A stretch of DNA of 64,000 nt from Oscillospiraceae bacterium (GCA_902795195.1 CADBKF010000007.1:31228-95227); one strand, 5' to 3'; shown: positions 28,340-36,447, counted from the first letter of the stretch. Made by a program: numbers and translations. The notes: a model not told the origin generated them from the sequence alone.

Positions 28340-29554
28340 ATGGCTTCATGGGCGGATGGGATTTCGGATGCCTGGAAAAACGATATCGGCTTTTTGCAGC
28401 TTGTGAGCGAGCTGTCTGGGCTCTCTGCTGCCATCTGGATGACCGGGAGAACTCCGAAAGAGGCCTGCTGGAGCACGCTGGGCGAGGCGCACCCCTGCCT
28501 GACCGACGACGCGCTGCGCAAAGCCCTGGAGGAATCCTGCGGCGGTGGAAGCGCCGGACTCTACTTTGACACCGACTGCATTTTCTACGGGGTTCTCCCG
28601 GTCGGGCCGTTTTCTCTGGCGCTGGGCCCGGCCGCGACCGGCGCTGCGACCGCTGCGCTTCTGCAGAACTATGCAGAGGATTATGGTTTGGATGCACAGA
28701 TCAAGATCCAAACGCGGGATCTCCGGACCGTCTCAAAGCTTCTCAATCTGCTGCACTGCCACTTCATCGGCACGCCCATGAGCGGAGAACCCCTCCGGTT
28801 TCATTTTGACACCGACGAGCAATGGCAGATCGAAAGCGAGCTGGCCTCCTACCAGCTCGAGCAGCACGAGCAGGAACGGAACTTCCAGGCCGGCGTGGAG
28901 TATGAAAATACGCTGCTGCAGGCCGTGGAGCACGGAGATGTCGATGGGCTCAAGGCGCTGCTCTCCGGCCCCATGCCCGACACGGAACAGATCTCCGGTT
29001 ATTCCTTTTCGCATTCCAGGGAGATGGAATACATGATGGTCTCCAGCATCACGCTGATGACCCGGGCTGCGATTGCCGGCGGCGTGCCGCTGGAGCTGGC
29101 GCACCAGCTCGGCACCGTCTACATGAACCGGCTGGCCAAGGCGGTGGACCAGGGCGCGGGCTTTGTCAGCCTCGGCTACAACGCCATGCTGGAGTATACC
29201 GAGCTGGTCCGCCGCTGCCGGGAGGAAAAGAGCGCGGTCTCCTATGTCGACGCCTGCAAGCAGTACATCGAGGACAATTTCCGCAAGCAGCTGCAGGTTG
29301 GCGAGATCGCGCCGGCCATCGGCCTGAGCCGGACCTATCTCTCCCGGCTGTTCCACGAGGCCGAGGGGATCACCGTGCAGCAGTACATCCAGAAGGTCCG
29401 CTGCCGCCACGCCGCCCAGATGCTGCAGTATTCCGACTATTCCATCGCGCAGATCGCCCTGTACAACGGCTTCTCCTCCCAGAGCTACTTCGGCGCCTGC
29501 TTCCAGAGCTGGTACGGCATGACGCCGAACGCCTACCGGAAGGCGAAGCACTGA
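28340..29554 (+). CDS. AraC-family transcriptional regulator
   Basis: A 404-residue regulator. The C-terminal 100 residues hold the two AraC helix-turn-helix motifs (EIAPAIGLSRTYLSRLFHEAEGITVQQYIQKVRCRHAAQML and SIAQIALYNGFSSQSYFGACFQSWYGMTPNAYR). The long N-terminal part, with no transmembrane helix, probably senses a ligand; it is of the type seen in YesN-like regulators without a receiver domain. GACGGAGG lies eight bases before the ATG at 28340; a GTG at 28331 overlaps that site and is less likely. It probably activates the downstream GH3 and GH43 genes. Confidence 0.88.
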   Translation: MASWADGISDAWKNDIGFLQLVSELSGLSAAIWMTGRTPKEACWSTLGEAHPCLTDDALRKALEESCGGGSAGLYFDTDCIFYGVLPVGPFSLALGPAATGAATAALLQNYAEDYGLDAQIKIQTRDLRTVSKLLNLLHCHFIGTPMSGEPLRFHFDTDEQWQIESELASYQLEQHEQERNFQAGVEYENTLLQAVEHGDVDGLKALLSGPMPDTEQISGYSFSHSREMEYMMVSSITLMTRAAIAGGVPLELAHQLGTVYMNRLAKAVDQGAGFVSLGYNAMLEYTELVRRCREEKSAVSYVDACKQYIEDNFRKQLQVGEIAPAIGLSRTYLSRLFHEAEGITVQQYIQKVRCRHAAQMLQYSDYSIAQIALYNGFSSQSYFGACFQSWYGMTPNAYRKAKH

Positions 29555-29622
29555 GAATTTTGTCAGATTTGTACATCCTTGATAAAAAAGTCACACGATT
29601 GATAGAAGAACAAAACCGCCTC

Positions 29623-29654
29623 TGGTACAATGTTCCTGTAAGATCATTGTATCA
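29623..29654 (+). promoter_or_regulatory. extended -10 promoter with inverted repeat ahead of the GH3 gene
   Basis: TGGTACAAT (29623-29631) is an extended -10 with no well-spaced -35 (TTGATA lies 21 bases away), which fits activator dependence. The same bases form an inverted repeat, TGGTACAATG (29623-29632) and CATTGTATCA (29645-29654), a possible operator or leader hairpin. Confidence 0.45.
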
Positions 29655-29685
29655 GAGGCTATTATCAAAAACGGAGGATTCGGTT

Positions 29686-32250
29686 ATGGCAAAGTTTTAC
29701 GCAGGTAATCAGCAGCAGGTCAGCGCCCGCGAGACGCGCAACATGGAAAAGGTCCGCCGCATCGCTGCCGACGGCATGGTGCTGTTGGAGAACAGCGGCG
29801 TGCTTCCGCTGAAAAACGACGGGCGGCGTCTGGCGGTCTTCGGCAACGGCGTGCGCCGCATGGTCAAGGGCGGCACCGGCTCCGGCGACGTCAACTCCAG
29901 AACGGTCATCAACGTGGAGCAGGGCCTGGAGGCGGCCGGCTTCCGCATCGGAACCAAGCGCTGGCTCGATCAATACGACAGCGACTGCACCGAATATGGG
30001 ACGCAGTATATGGCAAGCTTCCAGAAGGTTCTGGCAGAGCAGGGCTTTGCCGGCGTCAACTGGGCGCTGGAAAACCCATATCGGGACCCCGACGTGCCCG
30101 TGATCACCGAGGCCGACTGCGCGGATGCAGACCGCGACTGCGCGATCTACGTGATCGCCCGCACCTCCGGCGAGGGCTCGGACCGGAAGCTGGCCCCGGG
30201 CGACTACGAGCTCACGGACCGCGAAAAGGAGAACCTCCTGACGCTCACGAGGCTGTTTGCCCACACCGTCGTCGTGCTCAATGTCGGCGGCGTGATCGAC
30301 ACAATATTCCTCAGATCGACCCCGGGCATCGACGCGGTGCTGCTCATGAGCCAGCCCGGCTGCGCCGCCGGCCAGTCCCTGGCCGACGTGCTGACCGGCA
30401 GGGCCGCGCCCAACGGCCGCCTGAGCGCCACCTGGGCAGAGAACTACAGCGACTATCCCTTCGCCGATTCCTTCAGCTATCTCAGCGGCGATCTGGACGA
30501 TTCCTTCTACCGCAGCGGCCTCTATGTGGGCTACCGCTACTTTGACAGCTTCGGCGTGCGGCCTGCCTATCCCTTCGGCTTCGGCCGCTCCTATACTGAT
30601 TTCTCCCTGCAGGTCAAACGGACCGAGATCCAGGGCGAGCACGTCTGCGTGAGCGTCGCAGTCAAGAACACCGGCGCTGCCCAGGGCAGACAGACCGTGC
30701 AGGTCTATGTCTCCCAGCCCCAGGGCCGGCTCGACAAGCCCTATCAGGTGCTGGCCGGCTTTGCCAAGACCGGCACCCTGGCCCCGGGCCGCGAGGAGAC
30801 CGTGACGGTCCGCTTCGCCCTGCGCGATCTGGCCTCCTATGACGAGGCCGCGGCCGCCTATGTGCTCGAGTCCGGCCTGTACTATGTGCGCGTCGGCACG
30901 CATTCGCGCAACACCCACATTGCCGCCGCCCTGAAGCTCGACGAGACCGTTCTCACCGAGCAGCTGCAGAACAAGCTCCGCCCGAACTGCGATTTTGAGG
31001 TGCTGCGCGCCGACCCCGCGCGCTTCTATTCCTACCCCTCCGAGGCCATCGAGAAGGCAAACGCCCTGGTTTTGGAGCTGATTCCCGCGACCATCCCCAC
31101 CAAGACGGCCGTCTATGCCCCGGCGCCCGCCGTTCTCACGACCGACAAGACCGCTCCCGTTACGATGGACGACGTGGCGAGCGGCACAGCGAGCCTGGAC
31201 GATCTCACCGCCCAGCTGACGGTGGAGGAGCTTGCCGCCCTGACCGTCGGTGCGTCCCGCGGCGGCCTGCTCGAAGGCTCCATCGTGGGCGCGGCCTCCA
31301 CTGCCTGCCCCGGCGCGGCCGGCGACACGACCTCCTGCCTCATCGAGACCAGAGGCGTGCAGAACCTCGTGCTTGCCGACGGGCCTGCCGGCCTGCGGCT
31401 GTCCAGAGTCTTCGTGGCAGACGCCCAGGGCAACGTTCTCCCCGGTCTGGGCGAGTCCGCCTTCGGCAACCTGGACCAGCTGCTGGGCATGCCGAAGCCG
31501 GAGCGCCCCGCGGACGCCGTGGACTACTACCAGTACTGCACCGCCATCCCGATCGCCACCCTGCTGGCCCAGACCTGGGACCCGGACCTCATCGAGGAGG
31601 CCGGCGACCTGGTGGGCGAGGAGATGGAGGAATTCGGCGTGACCCTCTGGCTCGCGCCCGGCATGAACATCCAGAAAAACCCGCTCTGCGGCCGCAATTT
31701 CGAGTATTATTCCGAGGACCCGCTGCTCTCCGGCCGCTGCGCCGCCGCCGACACCCGCGGCGTGCAGAAGCATCCCGGCTGCGGCACCACGATCAAGCAC
31801 TTCGCCCTGAACAACCAGGAGGACAACCGCCAGCACAACAACGCCCACTGCACCGAGCGGGCCCTGCGCGAGCTCTATCTCAAGGGCTTTGAGATCGCCG
31901 TGAAGGAGTCGCAGCCGCTGTCGCTCATGACCTCCTACAACCTGCTCAACGGCATCCACACGGCAAACCACAGAGAGCTCCTCACCGACGTGCTGCGCTC
32001 CGAGTGGGGCTTTGCGGGCCTCGTCATGACCGACTGGGGTACCACCGACGCTGCCGACGGCTTCAAGTACGGCGCATCCAGCCCCGTGCAGTGCATCCGG
32101 GCCGGCAACGATCTGACCATGCCCGGCTCGCAGGCCGACGTGGACGCCATCGTCGCAGCCGTGGGAGCCGAGCTGCCCCCGGCCGAGCTCCAGGCCTGCG
32201 CGAAGCGCATCCTGGCCCTGGCGCTGCTCCGGCACAGAAGCGGCATGTGA
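29686..32250 (+). CDS. GH3 beta-glucosidase with reversed domain order
   Basis: An 854-residue family 3 glycoside hydrolase. The usual C-terminal sandwich domain comes first (RRIAADGMVLLENSGVLPL, VVLNVGGVIDTIFL), then a fibronectin III-like domain (about residues 320-410, with TVQVYVSQPQ). The TIM-barrel domain is last and carries the nucleophile Asp in FAGLVMTDWGT (about D783). This permuted order is known from Ruminococcus and Butyrivibrio beta-glucosidases, so the enzyme is complete rather than rearranged. No signal peptide is present, implying cytoplasmic action. ACGGAGGA precedes the ATG at 29686. It is probably controlled by the AraC regulator just upstream. Confidence 0.93.
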   Translation: MAKFYAGNQQQVSARETRNMEKVRRIAADGMVLLENSGVLPLKNDGRRLAVFGNGVRRMVKGGTGSGDVNSRTVINVEQGLEAAGFRIGTKRWLDQYDSDCTEYGTQYMASFQKVLAEQGFAGVNWALENPYRDPDVPVITEADCADADRDCAIYVIARTSGEGSDRKLAPGDYELTDREKENLLTLTRLFAHTVVVLNVGGVIDTIFLRSTPGIDAVLLMSQPGCAAGQSLADVLTGRAAPNGRLSATWAENYSDYPFADSFSYLSGDLDDSFYRSGLYVGYRYFDSFGVRPAYPFGFGRSYTDFSLQVKRTEIQGEHVCVSVAVKNTGAAQGRQTVQVYVSQPQGRLDKPYQVLAGFAKTGTLAPGREETVTVRFALRDLASYDEAAAAYVLESGLYYVRVGTHSRNTHIAAALKLDETVLTEQLQNKLRPNCDFEVLRADPARFYSYPSEAIEKANALVLELIPATIPTKTAVYAPAPAVLTTDKTAPVTMDDVASGTASLDDLTAQLTVEELAALTVGASRGGLLEGSIVGAASTACPGAAGDTTSCLIETRGVQNLVLADGPAGLRLSRVFVADAQGNVLPGLGESAFGNLDQLLGMPKPERPADAVDYYQYCTAIPIATLLAQTWDPDLIEEAGDLVGEEMEEFGVTLWLAPGMNIQKNPLCGRNFEYYSEDPLLSGRCAAADTRGVQKHPGCGTTIKHFALNNQEDNRQHNNAHCTERALRELYLKGFEIAVKESQPLSLMTSYNLLNGIHTANHRELLTDVLRSEWGFAGLVMTDWGTTDAADGFKYGASSPVQCIRAGNDLTMPGSQADVDAIVAAVGAELPPAELQACAKRILALALLRHRSGM

Positions 32251-32292
32251 GAAGACAATCAATTGGAATTTGACGAGAAGTTCGATTTTAAT

Positions 32293-32425
32293 TGTAGGGG
32301 CGAGCATTGCTCGCCCGGTGTGCGAAGCACACATCGTTTGCGTCCAGCAAACGATTTATTTGCATCGATTTTCCTTTGGAAAATGCATCCTTCGGATTCG
32401 CGGGCGAGCAATGCTCGCCCCTACA
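32293..32425. repeat. 133-bp inverted-repeat element
   Basis: TGTAGGGGCGAGCATTGCTC at 32293-32312 is inverted at the far end (to 32425), with smaller hairpins inside. It resembles a short non-autonomous element between the GH3 and GH43 genes and carries no coding capacity. Confidence 0.7.
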
Positions 32426-32480
32426 GGCGAATATGAAACTGCTCGACATATTCCTGTTTATCGAAAGAAGGACGTGACTT

Positions 32481-33911
32481 ATGAAACAGGTATTCAACCC
32501 CTATCTCCCGGAATGGGAGTACGTTCCCGACGGAGAGCCGCATGTGTTTGGGGACCGGGTCTATCTCTTCGGCAGCCATGATGCGTTTGACGGCAAAAAG
32601 TTCTGCCCCAACGACTATGTCTGTTGGTCCGCGCCGGTCACCGATCTGAGCGACTGGCGCTACGAGGGCGTCATCTACCGAAAGACCCAGGACCCGCACA
32701 TGACGGACGGCAAGCACGAGCTCTGGGCGCCGGATGTGGTGCAGGGCAAGGACGGGCGCTACTACCTGTACTATTGCCCGGACGACACGATCAAATCCAT
32801 CGGCGTGGCCGTGAGCCTGCGGCCGGCCGGGCCCTACAAGTTCTACGGCCTGGTCAAGGACGCAAACGGCGGCATCCTGGGCGAGCGCCCGGGCGACACG
32901 ATCCAGTTTGACCCCGGCGTGTTCATCGACGACGACGGCGAGATCTATCTCTATTCCGGCAACGGCCCCCGCACCAAAAAAGAGATCGGCAAGGAGCCGA
33001 AGGCATCGATTGTCATGACGCTGCAGAACGATATGTGCACGCTCAAGACCGAGCCGAAGAAGCTGCTGCCGCTGCTCGGGGAATCGGAGGGCACCGGCTT
33101 TGAGGGCCACGAGTTCTTCGAGGCCAGCTCGATCCGCAAGATCCGCGGGCGCTACTATCTGATCTACTCCTCTCTGACGAACCACGAGCTCTGCTACGCC
33201 GTGAGCGACCGGCCGGACGGCGGCTTCCGCTACGGCGGCGTGGTCGTGTCCAACTGCGACCTCTTCCCCGGCACGAACGGAAAGCCGCGCAACTGCTTCG
33301 GCAACAACCACGGCGGCCTCGAGTGCATTGGCGGCAAATACTATATCTTCTACCACCGGGAGACCAACCGCAGCATCTGCTCGCGCCAGGGCGGCGCCGA
33401 GGCGGTGGAGATCCTGCCCGACGGCAGCATCCCCCAGGTGGAGCTGACTTCCTGCGGCCTCAACGGCGGCCCGCTCAAGGCCGAGGGCAGCTACTCCGCC
33501 GGCATCGCCTGCAGCCTCTACGGAAAATACACGCCGACCTACTCCCACCCCATGGCCATGATGGGCCGGCACCCCTACATCACGCAGGACGGGCCGGATT
33601 ACGACCCGGACCGGGGCGGCACGCCCCCGCGGCAGTACATCACCAACGGCAAGGACGGGCTCGTCGCCGGCTTCAAGTATTTTGATCTGACCGGCGCAGC
33701 GCAGATCACCGTCCGCGTGCGCGGCTCGGCGAAGGGCACGCTCTCGATCCGAACCGACCCGAACGGCGCGCCCCTCGCGCAGATCGCGCTTTCGCCCGCC
33801 AGGGACTGGACCGCCTACACCACCTCTCTGCGCCCCAGCACCGGGACGCACCCGCTGTACCTCTGCTACACCGGAAAGGGAAAGCTGGATATTTTGGATT
33901 TTTCGTTCTGA
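32481..33911 (+). CDS. GH43-family glycosidase
   Basis: A 476-residue five-bladed propeller glycosidase of family 43 type (arabinosidase or xylosidase group). Visible propeller motifs are HVFGDRVYLFGSHD, KHELWAPDVVQGKDGRYYLYYCP, QFDPGVFIDDDGEIYLYSG, HEFFEASSIRKIRGRYYLIYSS and NNHGGLECIGGKYYIFYHR. A C-terminal beta-sandwich (from about residue 385) looks CBM6-like. No signal peptide is seen, so it acts on imported oligosaccharides. AGAAGGACG precedes the start. With the GPH symporter, AraC regulator and GH3 enzyme it forms a small glycoside-use locus; the exact linkage is not known. Confidence 0.87.
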   Translation: MKQVFNPYLPEWEYVPDGEPHVFGDRVYLFGSHDAFDGKKFCPNDYVCWSAPVTDLSDWRYEGVIYRKTQDPHMTDGKHELWAPDVVQGKDGRYYLYYCPDDTIKSIGVAVSLRPAGPYKFYGLVKDANGGILGERPGDTIQFDPGVFIDDDGEIYLYSGNGPRTKKEIGKEPKASIVMTLQNDMCTLKTEPKKLLPLLGESEGTGFEGHEFFEASSIRKIRGRYYLIYSSLTNHELCYAVSDRPDGGFRYGGVVVSNCDLFPGTNGKPRNCFGNNHGGLECIGGKYYIFYHRETNRSICSRQGGAEAVEILPDGSIPQVELTSCGLNGGPLKAEGSYSAGIACSLYGKYTPTYSHPMAMMGRHPYITQDGPDYDPDRGGTPPRQYITNGKDGLVAGFKYFDLTGAAQITVRVRGSAKGTLSIRTDPNGAPLAQIALSPARDWTAYTTSLRPSTGTHPLYLCYTGKGKLDILDFSF

Positions 33912-33934
33912 ACACCGCAGAAGCAGAAAGGAGC

Positions 33935-34126
33935 TTTTACGATAGCAAAAGTCCGTAGACCCCATGGGTTGAGGATAATGGGAATCAAACGGAGTCACGT
34001 CGAGACAAATCTCCTAAGCAAAAGCAGTTAAAGTCGGGATTTGTATGGCGAGTGGGAATAATTTCCTAAAACCAAGTGTACGAACCGCCGCCAAGTGGGA
34101 TCATCTCCTGCTTGGCGGCGGTTTTT
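33935..34126 (+). ncRNA. candidate structured non-coding RNA upstream of the TnpB-like gene
   Basis: About 190 nt without an open frame, ending in a strong intrinsic terminator. Possible pairings include TCCGT with ACGGA (about 33951 with 33994), ACAAATC with GATTTGT (about 34007 with 34040), and the hairpin GGGAATAATTTCC (about 34054). The terminator lies 30 bases before the nuclease promoter, so the RNA would be separate from the nuclease mRNA. The family is not recognised. A guide-scaffold role is speculation; no good complementarity to the array repeat was found here. Confidence 0.4.
34085..34126 (+). terminator. intrinsic terminator before the TnpB-like gene
   Basis: An 11-bp GC stem (CCGCCGCCAAG at 34085-34095 with CTTGGCGGCGG at 34111-34121) and a 15-base loop are followed by TTTTT. 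Confidence 0.88.
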
Positions 34127-34155
34127 GCTTTTTCGTAAAAATCCCAACTTTTTTG

Positions 34156-34185
34156 TTGACAGCTTACGAAGGATCGTAGTATATT
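34156..34185 (+). promoter_or_regulatory. sigma-A promoter for the TnpB-like nuclease
   Basis: TTGACA (34156-34161), an 18-base spacer and TATATT (34180-34185) lie about 40 bases before the TTG start. Confidence 0.7.
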
Positions 34186-34225
34186 GATTTAAGTACCATA
34201 GTTTTTTTAAGTGAGGTGATTCTTC

Positions 34226-35755
34226 TTGAGCCGTACAACAACTGACACCTGTTGCCTTACGTTACCACTGAAAACAGAAAAATGGCAAGAAGACCGCCTC
34301 GAAAAACGGTTTGAAATTGCACGGCAAATATACAACACCTTATTAGGTTTTGAACTGAAAAAATATCGGAGACTGACTTCTTCCGATGAATATCTCGCAG
34401 TCATCGAAAGAATAAGAAATACAGAGGATGATCCGGTTGGACGAAAGGAATCTTTCGAGCAATTGGGAAAAATGCGGAGAGATGCTGGTTTTTCAGAATA
34501 TACCTTTACGAAGGATATGAAACCATTCTACAAGCACTTTAAAGAAAACATAGGGTCTACAGTTGCAGTACATTGTATTGCAAAGCAAGTTTGGCAAGCA
34601 TTTGACCGATTGCTTTATGGCGATGGCAAGGAGATTCACTTTAAGAGGCGCGGAGAAATCCGTTCAGTAAAGGGCTATTCTTCTGCAGGAAAGAGTGGCG
34701 GAACGGAGATCATCTTTAAAGGTGAATATATTGAATGGAAGGGTTTAAAGATCCTGATCAAAGAAAATCCGAAAAACGATTACGAGCAAGAAATGCTACA
34801 AAAGCGTGTCAAATATTGTCGGATCATAAAGAAACCTGGAAAAAACAAAGCCCATTGGTATGTGCAATTGGCACTTGAAGGAAAACCGACCATTAAAAGA
34901 GACAAAAATACTGGTGAGATAAAACACCCAATCAATGACGGAGTTGTTGGGATCGATATTGGCCCGCAAACTATTGCCTATGTTTCAGAGAACGAGGTTG
35001 GACTAAAAGAATTAGCCGATGCAGTAACCAATATTGAGCGGGAAAAACGCCTCCTTCTTCGCAAGATGGATCGAAGCCGACGAGCAACCAATCCGGATAA
35101 TTACAACGAAGATGGCACATATAGACGAGGAGTTAAGCTGACAAGAAACAAATCAAAGCGGTATCTTCGGTATCAGCAGCAATTGGGCACAATACAACAA
35201 AGACAGGCTGAAATCAGAAAGCGGCAACATAATGAATTAGCCAATCATCTATTGACGCTTGGGAATACGTTTTACATCGAAGATATGGCCTGGGCGGGTT
35301 TGGCACATAGGGCAAAACAAACAGAAATATCAGAGAAAACCGGGAAGTATAAACGAAAAAAACGGTTTGGTAAATCCATCGGTAATAAAGCACCCAAAAT
35401 GCTCACGTCATTATTGGATTTGAAATTAAAATCCAGAGGTTATGAGGGAATCACAGAAGTACCTACTTCCCTGAGAGCCAGCCAATATAACCATATATCG
35501 GATGAGTATCATAAGAAAGAATTGAGTGAACGATGGAACATTATGCCGGATGGCAGAAAGATTCAACGAGATTTGTATTCAGCCTTTTTATTACAGCATG
35601 TACAGGCAGATGATGCAGCAACTTATTGTTACAACAAACAAGGCTTAAAACAAGATTATGAACACTTTGTTACTATGCATGACAAGTGTATCGTAGAATT
35701 ACGTAATTCCTCTAAAACAATCGCCAGTATGGGTATACGGCGAAGTGCAAGCTAA
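34226..35755 (+). CDS. TnpB/Cas12-like RuvC nuclease, putative CRISPR effector
   Basis: A 509-residue protein with a split RuvC domain. D244 lies in VGIDIGPQTIAYVS (RuvC-I), E352 in FYIEDMAWAGL (RuvC-II) and D449 in QRDLYSAFLL (RuvC-III). The first 235 residues are basic and helical-beta, as in the TnpB/Cas12f REC-WED region. The Cys-x2-Cys zinc ribbon between RuvC-II and RuvC-III is missing: the six cysteines (9, 10, 117, 198, 468, 488) form no such pair. The start is TTG with GAGGTGAT upstream. It is AT-rich against GC-rich neighbours, a sign of transfer. No tnpA is adjacent, but a hairpin-rich stretch and a CRISPR-like array follow, so an RNA-guided type V-like effector is the best reading; an orphan TnpB is the alternative. 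Confidence 0.85.
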   Translation: MSRTTTDTCCLTLPLKTEKWQEDRLEKRFEIARQIYNTLLGFELKKYRRLTSSDEYLAVIERIRNTEDDPVGRKESFEQLGKMRRDAGFSEYTFTKDMKPFYKHFKENIGSTVAVHCIAKQVWQAFDRLLYGDGKEIHFKRRGEIRSVKGYSSAGKSGGTEIIFKGEYIEWKGLKILIKENPKNDYEQEMLQKRVKYCRIIKKPGKNKAHWYVQLALEGKPTIKRDKNTGEIKHPINDGVVGIDIGPQTIAYVSENEVGLKELADAVTNIEREKRLLLRKMDRSRRATNPDNYNEDGTYRRGVKLTRNKSKRYLRYQQQLGTIQQRQAEIRKRQHNELANHLLTLGNTFYIEDMAWAGLAHRAKQTEISEKTGKYKRKKRFGKSIGNKAPKMLTSLLDLKLKSRGYEGITEVPTSLRASQYNHISDEYHKKELSERWNIMPDGRKIQRDLYSAFLLQHVQADDAATYCYNKQGLKQDYEHFVTMHDKCIVELRNSSKTIASMGIRRSAS

Positions 35756-35963
35756 CTGAATTACCCTAGGAGGTTCGCACCTCCTGAATCGGTCTATTGC
35801 CAGTCCGAAGCTGTCGTTAATGGCTTCATAGGAAGCTTTGACAGCAGAAGAGCAAGGGAAAATAGTCAGTGCAGCAATCAGTACAACTGAATTGCTGAGA
35901 AGCTATCTACCTACTCACAGCGTATTTTACAATTCATTGCGTCGTGATTTGTGCGATTTTGCC
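35756..35963 (+). ncRNA. candidate tracrRNA/omega-RNA-like scaffold and array leader
   Basis: About 208 nt between the nuclease stop and the first repeat, with consecutive hairpins. They are AGGAGGT-TCGC-ACCTCCT (35768-35785), a nested GCTGTC/GACAGC with GCTTC/GAAGC stem (35810-35845), and CAGCAATCAGT with ACTGAATTGCTG (35872-35897). GAATTGCT at 35889-35896 is exactly complementary to repeat positions 3-10 of array copies 1 and 2. CTCACAGCGTA at 35914-35924 is complementary, with a two-base bulge, to repeat positions 20-28. These could be anti-repeats. Transcription and processing are untested inference. Confidence 0.5.
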
Positions 35964-36322
35964 GAAGCAATTCGCGCGAGGTACGCTGAGGCAAAGATCA
36001 TGGTTGGTCTCTCCCTTCAAAAGCGCCTCGAAGCAATTCGCGCGAGGTACGCTGAGGCAAAGTTGCGAATCATGATGCATTCCCCCTGCCGTAGGGGGAA
36101 GCAATCCGCCCGAGGTACGCTGAGGCAAAGCTCGATCATCGGTATCACCCCTTTGCCAAAAATGCCGAAGCAATCCGCGCGAGGTACGCTGAGGCAAAGT
36201 GCGCCCTCAATGCTCTTTCATTGTATCGCAAATGAAGCAATCCGCGCGAGGTACGCTGAGGCAAAGTTTTCGAGCACACCGCTAAAGGCCCGTTTGACCC
36301 GCGAAGCAATCCGTGCGAGGTA
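35964..36322 (+). CRISPR. compact CRISPR-like array, five full repeats plus a degenerate sixth
   Basis: Repeats of 33 nt start at 35964, 36030, 36098, 36167 and 36234. A sixth at 36303 matches only its first 20 bases. The repeat begins GAAGCAATTCGCGCGAGGTA and ends CGCTGAGGCAAAG. Copies 1 and 2 have T at position 9, later copies C; copy 3 has one further change (position 13). Spacers at 35997-36029, 36063-36097, 36131-36166, 36200-36233 and 36267-36302 are 33, 35, 36, 34 and 36 nt and unrelated to each other. Decay of the last repeat puts the leader on the nuclease side. No cas1, cas2 or cas6 is in the window. Confidence 0.88.
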
Positions 36323-36342
36323 TCCTATTATCTCATAAAGCA

Positions 36343-36366
36343 GCAGGCATTCTTCGGAGTGCCTGC
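36343..36366. other. hairpin just after the array
   Basis: GCAGGCATTC and its complement form a perfect stem about 20 bases after the degenerate repeat. There is no T run, so termination is uncertain. A TCATTCTGAG-type palindrome copy follows at 36383-36408. Confidence 0.5.
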
Positions 36367-36418
36367 ATGGATGTGGACGTTTAGATTCTTCGCTGCGCTC
36401 AGAATGACGAACGGTGAG

Positions 36419-36447
36419 TTGAAACCGGGACAATGCTGTGTTATACT
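36419..36447 (+). promoter_or_regulatory. promoter for the GNAT gene
   Basis: TTGAAA (36419-36424), a 17-base spacer and TATACT (36442-36447). The leader of about 115 bases holds a GGAGGG/CCCTCC hairpin at 36517-36542. Confidence 0.6.

Noticed and set aside
29665..32334. 889-codon open frame antisense to the GH3 gene
   Set aside because: Shadow of GC-rich coding sequence on the opposite strand; the plus-strand GH3 motifs are unequivocal.
35838..36338. 166-codon open frame through the array region
   Set aside because: Most of it is the translation of the CRISPR repeats (EAIRARYAEAK) with unrelated spacers between; no ribosome binding site.
36383..36408. Additional CRISPR repeat after the array
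   Set aside because: The palindrome there belongs to the TCATTCTGAG intergenic family, not to the array repeat.
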